Positions 23,105 to 34,300 of a stretch of 64,000 bases of DNA are shown here, in pieces. The stretch lies in the NCBI GenBank assembly GCA_950022655.1, contig OX465583.1:66572652-66636651 (forward strand), written 5' to 3'. Source of the stretch: Alentia gelatinosa (taxonomy: Eukaryota > Annelida > Polychaeta > Phyllodocida > Polynoidae). Both the position numbers and the translations under genes were made by a program. How positions within the stretch are numbered: the first letter of the stretch is position 1; each line of letters begins with the position of its first letter. Under the pieces are notes generated by a model. The model was not told the origin of the DNA. It searched no databases and saw nothing but the letters and a program-made list of their open reading frames with translations.

Positions 23105-23370
23105 ATTCAACCCTCCACCACTGTCTACTGCGTATTCGTCGGAACCAATCACAGTGCAGCTTACAATAGTCCGGTTCGTACAGCACAGAGTAAAGAGATA
23201 GGTCTGTGATGGTCAAAGAGAGCACGGCTGATATTGACGACCTGGATTTCCTAGCTGGGTGGTGAAAGGGATAATGTGGTTCGTGGTTCTATTTATAGCA
23301 TCAGTTTGACAAGATCTGATTGGTTCAGACGAATACGCACTATACAGCCCTCTAGTGCAAGTCTTTCTAC
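23105..23370. mobile_element. Inverted-repeat element R2, copy A
   Basis: The ends are inverted: ACTGCGTATTCGTCGGAACC on the left, and GGTTCAGACGAATACGCACT followed by ACAGCCCTCTAG on the right, giving long imperfect TIRs. The interior includes GTTCTATTTATAGCATCAG. Related copies are at 32600-32960 (rearranged) and a fragment at 6925. Confidence 0.75.
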
Positions 23371-24062
23371 AGTTTCTCACATCCAGTATTTCATGGATAT
23401 TAGTAAACTTCATGTGACTGGCCATCAACATGCAATCATTTAAACACTTACCTAAAGTCTACAAGCCATATCATCCAAGCAGGTATTAAACATTGTGTAA
23501 ACAATCACATCGATTATGCCAAGTGAAAACTAGGAGTGTGTGTTGGGGAAACTGTAAAGTTTCTATGAAAACTAACAGGATTTTGCTCTAGATTGAGTGC
23601 CATCTTGTTTTATAATGCACAAACTGGAAACTTGTGACCTGTGAGTGTTTCGGATGATGTCTTAAGTGTTATTTCAAGGTACAATAATAAATCTATGACA
23701 CTATTGCATTGTTTTGTGAATATAAATAGTTTTATACAGATTAACATAAATAGAGATATTTCAAATTACATGAATTATGCCAATGACGTCATGCACCCTC
23801 CTTGGACTTAGTCATCACGTGACAAATGCTTCGTGTCAGTTGATGTCGAGGGTATTTCCCGATGTCCGGTCTGGAGGCCACTATGCAGCAAGCAGAGGAG
23901 TTTGCTTTGCGGAGTCACGCTCTTTATCTGTTGAAAGAAAACCCGCATCAATTACTGTATACCCATTACCTATTTACTGTAAATACACACTGTTTCGCCG
24001 TATGCCGTAAAATAGCTGTACGAACACTTATGTCGAACTGCATCGAGAATCGTATGAATAGA

Positions 24063-24400
24063 CAATACTCCACGAATTTGGCTGCTCCGCAATTGTCATG
24101 GAGGCGAAGCCAAGTGACGATTACGGTGCATCCAAATGAGTGGAGTAATGTTTATTATCTCACCCCTGGTACAAGCTTCGCCATAGAAATAACATTAGGA
24201 AAAAATACTCAACGATCACCCCCGTAAAGTGACGATAGTACTCCACGGCCGTGGCGTAGTGAATTTGAGATGACGTCATATGGATTCGCTAGGTATATTC
24301 GAGCTGTTCTGATATTCTGATACTATCTAACATCATAGAAATGGGTGAGATAAATCCAGAACCGCACTCTAATCGTAAAATAGTCAATATTCCACGTTTA
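24063..24400. mobile_element. Foldback element R7, copy A
   Basis: CAATACTCCACGAATTTGG and the inverted GCATCCAAATGAGTGGAGTA, then a second CCACGGCCGTGG palindrome near 24243. The related, cleaner copy is at 55413-55504. Confidence 0.6.
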
Positions 24401-24944
24401 AATCTCTATGTTGAAGTTTTGTTTTCTCTCTGAAATCCTGGCTGCTGATTGGTCAGTCGCCTATGATGTCATCTCTTAGTCACTCCGCCACGACCGTGGC
24501 ATAGTTTTCTCACTGTACAGGGTTGCTTGTTGAGGTTTTTCAGTTAGTTTTATACAAGTATGTATGTTTTTTAAGGTCTCATTCATAGTGGAGGTTGAGT
24601 TAGACTGACGAGCAGTCTATCTTCCACTCTCTCCAGTGATAGGATCCATTTGAAAGCATACATCCAAATAGTGGATTTTCATGATTTGGCTCTAGTGTTA
24701 TCATTATTTACATCAACACATACATTGAGTGATCCGTGGTTTGCATTAATAGAATTCATATAAGTCAAATTAGAGAAAGTCATAAATCTGATAAGTCGCA
24801 GATACAGGTTGATATTTTTTTATCTATCAACCTCTATGAAAATGTTTATATTTACACATAATTTGGTAAGGAAAAGGGCAGCACTGTACAAACAATGAGG
24901 TTTTCATGAATACTTTTTAGTTTCCAGGTTATATAATTTTTTTT

Positions 24945-25145
24945 ATTATATACTTGTGGCTGTATGAACTACGTATACTGCCCGCTCCTACCCATGGCGT
25001 ATTTATACCCGTACGCCACACTGTGACGTACAGGGTATGTGATCACGTGACTAGGTAAAGTTCCGCCATTTTTAGGAATATAATAATACGAAAACAGGCT
25101 TACTGTCTTCGTACGTCAAAAATACGCGGTAAAATTGATCACATA
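24945..25145. repeat. Dispersed repeat R1, copy B
   Basis: Matches 5961-6230 in the order ATTATATACTTGTGG, CCCATGGCGTATTTATA, ATAATACGAAAACAGG, GGTAAAATTGA. Confidence 0.7.
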
Positions 25146-25179
25146 CATCCAGGTTATATAAAAAAAATAGATAAAGTAC

Positions 25180-28100
25180 CTTTTATCTTGTCCGTCGGAA
25201 CATCTGGAAGCTCAATATTGTCGTCAATGTCCGCTGCTTCTTGGGGCACGTCTGGGAGTGTATTCTGATGAAGAAAATAAAATATATGTTAATTCTACAG
25301 ACAATCACTCACAAAACCAACAATATCAGTAAGTGAGTTTCAAGTTTTATAGATGAAATTCATACTTCTGTTTCTACATTTAGTAACGAAGTGTAAGGCT
25401 GCCTTCATTGGGTGTTATACGTTAATGTTGAAAGTGTCAACAAATTAAGAGGCATTGAACCATCAAGCCGCTGACGCAAATTGTATATATCTGGGTGTCC
25501 GCACAGATTTCATTTTCAAATTCCCTGTGCTTTCCCTATTGTCCAGTCAACCATTATAGGTCCTCACCAGACTTAGTCAAGGTTCTTTTACACAAGGGTG
25601 GTGGTCGAATCTATGGTAGAAATCTCACCCCTACGTGTCCCATGGCATTATGAGTGGATACCTTTTGATATTTTGATAAAACTGACATAAATGTTTCACT
25701 GCACAAAATTTCAGAGAGATATTTTCTTCATGTAATATGCAGCGTGTTTTCCCGTGAAATCTTTATAATTTCCCTTAATTGGTGAAGAGTTTTCACTGTG
25801 TTTCTCAAATCCCCTGTCTTTTCACTGCAGGGAAAACGTTTTTGACGATTTCCCTGTGCTGTGGGCATCCTGAATGAATATATTTAAAGTAGATTCTACG
25901 TGTAAACTTTAAGTCATCACTTTTACATATTCCATTGCAATGTGATAACAAGAGCTAAGTGTGCATTTAAAAATAGAAATATTGGCCTTTGAAGACCAAA
26001 TTAGCAGGTGGACACATTTAAAGCTCAATAAGGTTGCATTTAAAACTCAATAAGGTTCAAAGGTCTACCAGTAATTAATTACTATGATAACAAGGAAGCC
26101 CCCAGACCAGGAGGGCGGGTAGGGAGGGTAGGTAGAGGAGAGGAGGGAGGGAATGAGGGAGGGGAGGGGAGGGAGGGAGTCCATGAATAGGGAAGGGCCT
26201 GCATTGATTGGCTATTTAAAGCCCTACTCCTCTGTGAATTCATGGATCAGTGCACACATATATTTAGCTACCTGTAGGGGATTCATTGGCAATCCCCAAT
26301 GCCATACCTATATATAAATCGTTTTGCTTCATGGTGATCCTTCATGGATGAGTGCACACAAACCTGTCTGCATGCTCCCTAGCCATGTGGGGGACACAAC
26401 TTTGTTTCTATGTACACAAATAAAGTAGGTCAAGCTAATATCTGGTGGTAAATGATATTGAAAATAATTTTACAAACCAATTTGACCAAACCAATTTGAC
26501 TGGGTCTTGACTGATTCCTAGAACAAAGTTATGAACCAGTTTGACTTCTGTTTATGTGTAAATATGATGAATAAAATATCTTCTCATACACCTGATGCCC
26601 CCCCCCCCCCCTCCTATTATGAGATTTGGCAAAAATACATGAATAGCACATCAAATATACATTTCACCTAAATAATGACACTTTCTAGGGTGTAAGCAAC
26701 TGTCAGTGCCACTTATGGAGATGGTAAATGTTACACTAATGCTCACTGGAAATCAATATTGAGTAAACATCTGTTTGAGCATGCCCATTTCAATGACCCC
26801 CCCCCCCCCCCAGCTTTCAACAAATACTTGAATATCTCTGTAAATATAGAATCTATATAAATCTACCCAGTTTAAGGGGTAGAAATATGTCCATAAAGGA
26901 TTTCTTAAAAATGGACCTGTGACTACTAAAGTCCCCCCCCCCCCCCAAACTGAATCACTTTTATTTCAAATCCATTCCAAAATACTAAATTTTAAAAACT
27001 GTGAGGCATTGTACCACCATAAAACCTTGTCCAAAACAGAAATCATATTCCTATCAGTAATTAGTGAGCTATAAAAAGCGTGAAAAATGTGATCAGGTTG
27101 CCGAGTGACTCTACAAGCAAGTGTACTACAGTAGGCTATAGCCATAACCTAAAGACCAACCTTCCACCTGCTAATAATCCTAGACTACCTTTACTAGGTA
27201 AGAAGGGCACAGTGCTGCATACTTCGAGATAAATCTATATACCTATAGGCGAATGTCTCACTTTTACTGACCAGTAGTGCAAATTCTGAATATCCATACG
27301 TCCCTCCATACCACATGACCACTCATTCTACTATTTAGTGAGTTGTAGAAAGGCTTTTTTAATTATTTCTAGGTATATAACAATAGAGAGACTGAATTCC
27401 ATCGCCTCCTCGATATTTTGGTCAGAAATACTCACCTCGTTCCTCAAACTCGGGGAGTATTTCTGATCAAAATATCTTGGGACAGATTCCATTCAGTCAC
27501 ACTAACTATGTCTCTATATAATCTTAGACTGCTTTACTAGGTAAGTAGGGTGCAGTACTACAGATTTCTATTCGTGGCGTCGACCTACCTTAACGATCTC
27601 ATCCAGTTCGGCGAGTACATCATCCTCATCTTGCTGTGTTAGACCACCAGCAAGTAGATCGTCAATCTCCTACAAATGAAAATTGGTTTTCATTAACTGT
27701 ACTTTCCTATGGACGGGTAGATCTACAGAGGTATAGACTTAAACAAGCGCTTACCATCAGATATGTTGAGATAAACAAGTAAAGACATAACTAGGCAATG
27801 GACATTAAACATATAGACATATAGATATATAGTTGGAAACAGACAGTAATATTTATATGAATACAACGTTTTATCCTTTACAGAAATTTTTTGGTGAAAT
27901 AAAAATTCTACCAAATAGCAACTTACCCTTTGATATTCGATTCCTGCCTCAGTTTCATCCATTATTTTTTCTACGTCTTCTATCGACAGCATCTACAATG
28001 AGATGATGACACAGTTTAACAGTGTGGTGTTTCTGGGACTGACTTTATATCTGACTAGATTTCTGTTGGTCATACTGTCCTTTATATCTTCATAGAAAGA

Positions 28101-31039
28101 AGGACACAAACAAAAGTGTACGTGAGATGTTTGTATTCTGAACATGTGCAGTTTATGTTCAGTCAATCTTGAAGTCAGTCACATCAGTTTACATAGAATA
28201 GAAAGACATTCACTCTTGCTTCAACTACCACTTCCAGAGTGGAACCATCATCGCAAGGTAAAGACTTACAACAATCAAATGTGCTGATGAGACTGGAGAT
28301 GGCAATGGATTAAAATCAATGGCCTAACAGAGGACTCCTAGTGATTGGATCTTGGATTTAAGATACGAGGTACCAGACTTTCTCAAGGTTCTTTTTCACC
28401 ACAATCGTGGTAATCAAATCTGTGAGATGAATTCAGGTAGAAATCTCACCCCTACACATTTACTGAAGTGAGAGTTCTTTTACTTCCTACACCACATAGA
28501 CATCGCATGAGAAGGATTGGCCTTTGATATAGCAGTAAATCTACCACTACTGGGGGTGGGACTCGAACCCACAAAGTCCTACAACCTTAGGGTTACAATT
28601 CTGGTGCACTAACTTCTGAGCTAACTCCCCACCCCCCAATAAATTAAAAAAACTCGGATGCACCCATCTTCTGCCTTTAAGTGCAATAACTACCTTTTAC
28701 CCCCAAATACAGAAAGTCATTCGTAATAAATCATATTTCAGTGGCAGAGAGGCATGTTACTATGAAGGTTTGCAGAGTCGGTCGTTACTATTGTCCCTGC
28801 ATAAGAGGGCAGCTTTGCAAGCTGGAGAATCGGACATAGGAGACATATTGGCTGACGGATTCCTATACCCTCTCTGACTTAATTACAGATAGATTTAAAA
28901 AGAAAATCAAATTACCTCGTGCATTTTCTTCAGCGATTCGTTTCCAGTTTTCAGACCCTCGACGACCTTTGCTTCTATTTGGGCAAATTCTATATCGTGG
29001 ACCTGAAGAAGTGAGTCATCACATGTTAGACACGCTGTCATGTTAAAAATTGAATATTTACATATTAGAGTTATCCGTAAGAGCTAAATCGAAATAGATA
29101 ATTAGGAAGTTTCAATATGTAGTTAAATCTCATACTAGGTTAAAAATGTTAGAGAAAGACTATTTAAAATTCACAAAAAAATAGAAAGTCATGAAACAGG
29201 AAATCACCAACATAAGGCCGTAATCAAACGAAAATGTCTGTGAATTATGAGCATTTCTTGAAATGAATTGAAATGAAATAAAAAAAATTTGGCCTTGTTT
29301 TGTTAAGCTGCCTCGGTGTGATGAGTGTTTTCTGGCCTCGCATTGGTAAAAAATGGAAACAGATTATAAGAAAGAATTAGATTATTTACCATCCTTTCAA
29401 TACTTTCAAGTTGACCGTCTGTTTTTTCTATCATATTCTCCTGGAATCGCTTTTTCCGTAGCAACAGCTTTGCTTTTCTGAAAAGACAATTTTCACAACA
29501 TTTGTAGTTTTAATAGAGTATAAGATCAAAGGATACCGAGTCATATGACCAGTATCATTAAGAAATCGAATGGCAAAAGATCGTGAAATGCTACACTTGA
29601 ATGTTTAAATGTGATATTATTTATGTCATGGTATTGTATAAGGAAGAACAACCAATAAGGCGATTGTACTTTGCCTTTTCTTTGAATTAATTTGTCCTTG
29701 TTTTTGTGTAATAAAAATAAAGAACCATAAATTGTCATCTCGTTTGTAGCTTATACAGCATGGTCAGGACATATTCAACCTGAGCTATAACAACTAATAA
29801 TACAATACATAATGCACTTGCAACTATCTGATACTTCTTAAAGTTATGCTAAATAATGATTTGAAAATGGGTTTCTTCTATCATGGTTGCTCAGTTTTAA
29901 GGTGAACTTTCCTGAATTGTTCCTTTCTTTTATTACCCCCTTAAAATGTTATTTATTACGTTGATTTAAAAAATATTTCTTTTATCTAAGAATTTGGTGT
30001 GCTACCATGTGCTTATGTAAATAAGAGATTTTTTTAAAGGCATTTCCTAACCACAGAGCAGCCTAAGGATCAACTTCTTAGCCACTTCTCAAATGAATAA
30101 GAGATTTATATAACTATCACGTATCAGAAGTATCCCATACAATTGTATTCTCAAGATATACACACTCTTTTTTCCCATCACGTAAGAGTTCCTTGGCTAA
30201 TTGACGCTCCTTTTCCAGACCAACTTGGATCTTCTTCTGGTACATCTTCAACTTGTCACGTTGTTGTTTGAGTTGCTGCGAGAAGAACGTGAAATGATCA
30301 TATTTTCAATAGAAGAAATCAATCACAAGCCCTTTAATAACAGGTGTAATACCTTTTATCTTTATTTCCCAACTCTGTAGTTCGACTGAAACACCAAATT
30401 GTGAAATTGGGGGTGGGTGTTTTAAAGCCTAAAATTGAAAGGTCAGCCCAGTTTAAATTTTATGGCTGGAATCTCACCCGACACATTTACAGAGTGGAGA
30501 GATCTTACACTTCTAACACTACAAATACATGGTGCGAAAAGGACTGGTCTTCGATATAGTAAGTCTCCCACTGCTGGGCATGAAGGAGAAAGGTGGCTCT
30601 ACACCACCCCACAAAGAAATGGTATGAGATGGACTGGTCTTTGATATAGTACCGTAAGTCTACCACTGCTGGGGATAAAGGAGAAAGGTGGCTGTACACC
30701 ACACCACATAGACATGGTATAGAGGTCCTTGTCTGAGATGTAAACTAGATCTACTCGTACCAACAGCAATTCATACACTGTAAGTGAATACACAAATAGA
30801 TTGCTAAATAACCATCATAATATTAAACCTAGTTAAATGTGGACTTCTGCCAACCTACTCGGAAACAAGATCTAGGGTGTTACAGTGTCAGATCACTAGA
30901 AGACTCAGGCGACGGTGTATTTCTTTCACTTCAGTTCAGTCATGAAGTAAGGCAAACCACTAAATTTACTTACCAAAACAGCCCTGTCCTGTTCTGTGAC
31001 CCGTGAGGGTGCCTTTTTCTTCGAGAAAAGCCCACCCAT
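25180..31039 (-). CDS. CHMP6: ESCRT-III subunit CHMP6/VPS20 (last coding exon not found)
   Basis: CHMP6 bridges ESCRT-II to the ESCRT-III polymer during multivesicular-body budding at endosomes. Seven coding exons fit with GT-AG ends and matching phases: 30974-31039, 30166-30275, 29390-29477, 28916-29002, 27927-27992, 27589-27669 and 25180-25264, giving 194 residues so far. The start MGGLFSKKKAPSRVTEQD has Gly2, the expected myristoylation site. Basic helices follow (QLKQQRDKLKMYQKKI, KAKLLLRKKRFQENM), then IEFAQIEAKVVEGL and MLSIEDVEKIMDETEAGIEYQR. The acidic C-terminal part IDDLLAGGLTQQDEDD and IELPDVPTD matches the family. Exon 25180-25264 ends after one base of a codon at a good donor, AAAAG|GTACTT, so about 10-25 residues (the usual basic, alanine-rich tail) remain unplaced at lower coordinates. 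Without splicing the frame would stop within 12 codons. Confidence 0.95.
25560..25660 (-). repeat. SINE tail fragment in CHMP6 intron
   Basis: Shares ACCAGACTT, TCAAGGTTCTTTT and GTAGAAATCTCACCCCTAC with the 3' part of the SINE at 28370-28640. Truncated, with no tRNA-like head. Confidence 0.65.
25661..27247. other. CHMP6 intron 6 body: homopolymer and purine-rich tracts
   Basis: Contains a G-rich run of GGGAGG-type blocks at about 26107-26180 and three C13-C14 tracts near 26598, 26799 and 26934. No coding sequence. Confidence 0.6.
27248..27540. mobile_element. Foldback element R8, copy A (CHMP6 intron)
   Basis: Centre arms GATATTTTGGTCAGAAATAC (from 27412) and the complement GTATTTCTGATCAAAATATC (ending 27476) form a 22-bp stem with one mismatch. 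A diverged copy with the same outer sequence (GAATGTCTCACTTTTACTGACC, split here as GAATGTCTCA and CTTTTACTGACC) is at 46240-46510. Confidence 0.75.
28370..28640 (-). mobile_element. tRNA-derived SINE, copy 2 (best preserved)
   Basis: On the minus strand the head has an A box (TTAGCTCAGAAGTTAGTGC) and a perfect B box (GGTTCGAGTCC), about 50 bp apart. A body follows with GGTAGATTTACTGCTATATC and a tail ending in AAAAAGAACCTTGAGAAAGT. Inserted in CHMP6 intron 4. Confidence 0.85.
30440..30725 (-). repeat. Rearranged SINE body with tandem units (CHMP6 intron 1)
   Basis: Two to three copies of the SINE body module (AAGTCTACCACTGCTGGG, AGGAGAAAGGTGGCT, ACACCAC, GACTGGTCTT) lie in tandem without the tRNA-like head. 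The same arrangement appears at 57957-58330. Confidence 0.7.
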
Positions 31040-31316
31040 GTTCTATTATGTTTATATTTTCACTCTACAATAGTCTAATAACACAGAAATACTTGGGCGG
31101 ATTTATCTAGCAAGGCCCAGTTGCCTACTTAGTGACTGAATGCACTGAAAATCCCCTTTCCGGAAGTTGTGCTGGTTTTACTTCCTACTACCACAGACAC
31201 AAGGAGACTGCACTGAGCAACCAGCTTCAGTTCACTAAACTGGGTTCCGCGAGTGTCAGCATCACAGCCAGTAACCAGCCATTTGTACACACTTGGTGAA
31301 CGAACGAGACTGAAGT
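31040..31316. promoter_or_regulatory. Bidirectional promoter between CHMP6 and PIGX
   Basis: Only 277 bp separate the divergent start codons. An ETS-type CCGGAAGT lies at 31160-31167 near the middle. No TATA box was noted at a useful distance. The shared-promoter role is inferred from the head-to-head arrangement. Confidence 0.6.
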
Positions 31317-34300
31317 ATGGATTTGACATGCGGTATCTTTTCTACTTTTCTTCTGATAGTCATATTTTCCGAGACCGGATGTACTGTCAAGACAAATGCG
31401 AAGGCCCGACAGTCAAATGTTATGATTCGTCGATGGCACAAACACATAGGTTTCCACCGGTAGGTCGATTGACAATCAGTGAATCACTCAGCAACAACAA
31501 AACACCTAGTCGTGGGCGACCCTAACTGTACGGTTCCCGTATTAGGGGTATAAGGTCGGACCTGTCTGACTACAAAACTCCGGGGGTTTCTGTCCAGGAA
31601 TACAATAGACAACCACTTCTCTAGATTTATATTGCATTCTTTGATGCGGACCGCTTCCCAGTAGGTGAAATCTTCACCATTCACCCCCTATTTAGCTAGT
31701 TTAAGTAGTTACGGTATACGTAGCACAACGCTGTGTCTGCTGTCACTCCCCACATACGTTGTACCGGTACTTAAGGACACAGGCAAACTTTGAGATTCTT
31801 TGACAAAGTCATTTTGAGAACCAAAATGGTTCCCACAATCACGTTTGTAAAGGAAGTGTCATGAAATAAAAAAACAATTGAATTCAACAATTTACATCAT
31901 AATCTTGAGTCTCACATCATGACATATGAGCATCAGATGTTATCCTTTTCTTTATAAAATCCTCCTTTTAATCCCTGAATGGGGAGCTCCTCAATCAACC
32001 ATCCGCCATCTTTATTCCTTGAATATTAAATTGAGATGGTTACCATCAATAGTTTGCCTATGTCCTCAAGTCCGACTCTAGTGAGGAGCGAACAGAGTCG
32101 GACTACATCTGACTACTACCGGTAGTTAGCAGGACTGGTTATGCTGCCAGTTTTTGGGTACTCTCATTTGTTGACCCTGGATCAGCTGTAACTTGGAAAT
32201 GAGGCTGCATTTATCCCTTTCCAGTGTCTCAGCCCTGTATGACTCATTACATTATGGCTTATCTCTTGGGCATTTTCATGCCGGGTATTTTAAAGAAATT
32301 CAAATTAAACTGTACGAGCTGATCTGATATTTCACGCAGACCTGTATATTAAGCTAAGTCCGTGCTTTTATTAAGAGTTGTAATATAAAGCTTAAGTTCC
32401 ATAATATTGCCATTTTCTTATCTACAGAAAGCTAACAACTGAAATTCAAATGGACGTTCACAACGGAGCAGCAGATGAGGACTGTGTATTCCTGGTTGAG
32501 GAGAAATTACCGAGTGGCATGTATGCAGATATGGACGAGCTAAAGGCGTTAGTCAATTGGGGCGGTCCACGTGTAAGTGAATTCTGTGGTTATCAAACTT
32601 AGAGGGCTGTCTAGTGCATATTCGTCAGAACCAATCAAATCTTGTCAAACTGATGCTATAAATTGAACAACGAACTATGTTATCCCTTTGGTGTAACCTT
32701 TTCTATCCAATGGATTCCACGTAGGATTCTGTGGTTAGAAAAGATTTTCCCACATGGTGGGAAAGGAGCTCTGACCAGCTAAGCCTCGGGACAAACCATA
32801 TGTTATCTGTTTCACCATTCAGCTAGGAAATCCAAGTCGTCAATATCAGTCGTGCTCTCTTTGACCATCACAGACCTATGTCTTTACTCTGTGCCATACG
32901 AACCAGACTATTGTAAGCCGAAATACGCACTAGACAGTGTTGGAGGGCTGGATTGTTGTCAACTCTATAGTCATATTTTGAACTGCTTGTTGAAGGTACA
33001 CAGTGAAATATACTAGCTAACCCCAGGGTCAGATATATTCCACGAATTATCTTATTCTATATTAAACATAATTGCACAATTTTTCTTCAGGTTTTATCTG
33101 AGAATAGAATAGACATCGAAAAGCCGAAACAAACTTCTCCACCACACACATTGTATATTTATGCTGGAGGGAGAGTAAAGAACGGTGTTCTGAAGGCAGA
33201 AGTCACGATACCCATGCACCTCCGATACCACCCACCCTCCGACCGCATGGACCAGGCGAAGATCATTCTGCGTCGTCCCAGGCTTCTCGCGCGATGCTCA
33301 GGTAGGTCAAATAGGTTTATAGACGCCTTGAGCCCAGGACGAGTTGAGCCCAGGACGCATTGAGCCCACCCTGTGGATGCCTTGAGCCCACCCTGTGGAT
33401 GCCTTGAACCCACCCTGTGGACGCCTTGAGCCCACCTTGTGGATGCCTTGAGCCCACCCTGTGGATGCCTTGAACCCACCCTGTGGATGCCTTGAGCTCT
33501 GAGCCCTGGACGCCTTGAGCCCACTCCGTGGACGCCTTTATAATCCCCACAATGATTCTTGAACATGTTCCTAAATTGGGTAAGGACTCAAGGCATCCAC
33601 AGGGTGGGTTCAAGGCGTCCAGCGAGTGGGCTCAAGGCGTTCACGTTTTCGCGCTGACAGGGACTCAAACGGTAAAAGCCTCAAGGCTTCTAATTCCCGG
33701 TTAGACACACTGATTAGGACGCATTCTCAAGGAGAATTTTTACAAACACAATTACAGCCGTTATAGCCGTGATAGCCGTGAATATCTAGAAGTCCTTGTA
33801 TTTGGGTACCTGGGCTTCGTGAAATTCTTCAACCTTCTCATCATGACTGCGAGGAGTGTTTGAGATCTGAATGTCAGTGCAGTTAGCTCATTGTCTTGTG
33901 TTTTATGAAGGCCATAATTGTTTTTACAGGTGTAGAGCTGTCTCCAGGGGTGGAGGTGAAGGCGCCCTGCGACTTTACTAATAGCAGCGCATGTACCTGG
34001 ACAGATCTACAATACGAAATCAAGGTGAGCCGTATGCAGAGTAATCAATAAGTAATATTACTATATACCTGTGTGCGTATATTTATGAAATATTGCCCAC
34101 TGCTAGGGGTGTACTATAAATAATGTTCATGCCCGCTGTTCATGGCCGTAGTGAATGGCAGTGGCTTTTTGTGGAACAGAAAAGTTTATAAAACGGGTTT
34201 TTAAACGAGTAGGAGGTATATAGTAATAAGAAAACATAGTGACTGAGCCCGTACGGTGTCCGTTCTCGGTTATTTGATGAAAAAATATGGCCCTCGAGTT

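Larger units (their letters stand above)
20600..25179. other. ATG12-CHMP6 interval: repeats, and presumably the unlocated last CHMP6 exon
   Basis: Visible here are a triplicated short segment around TTTTAAGGGTGGATA and CATTGTCCT (21240-21290, 21470-21510, 21720-21770); an inverted pair of CTCACCCTG / CAGGGTGAG at 21955-22070; and the repeats listed separately at 23105, 24063 and 24945. I could not identify the terminal CHMP6 exon or its polyadenylation site with confidence. Confidence 0.55.
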
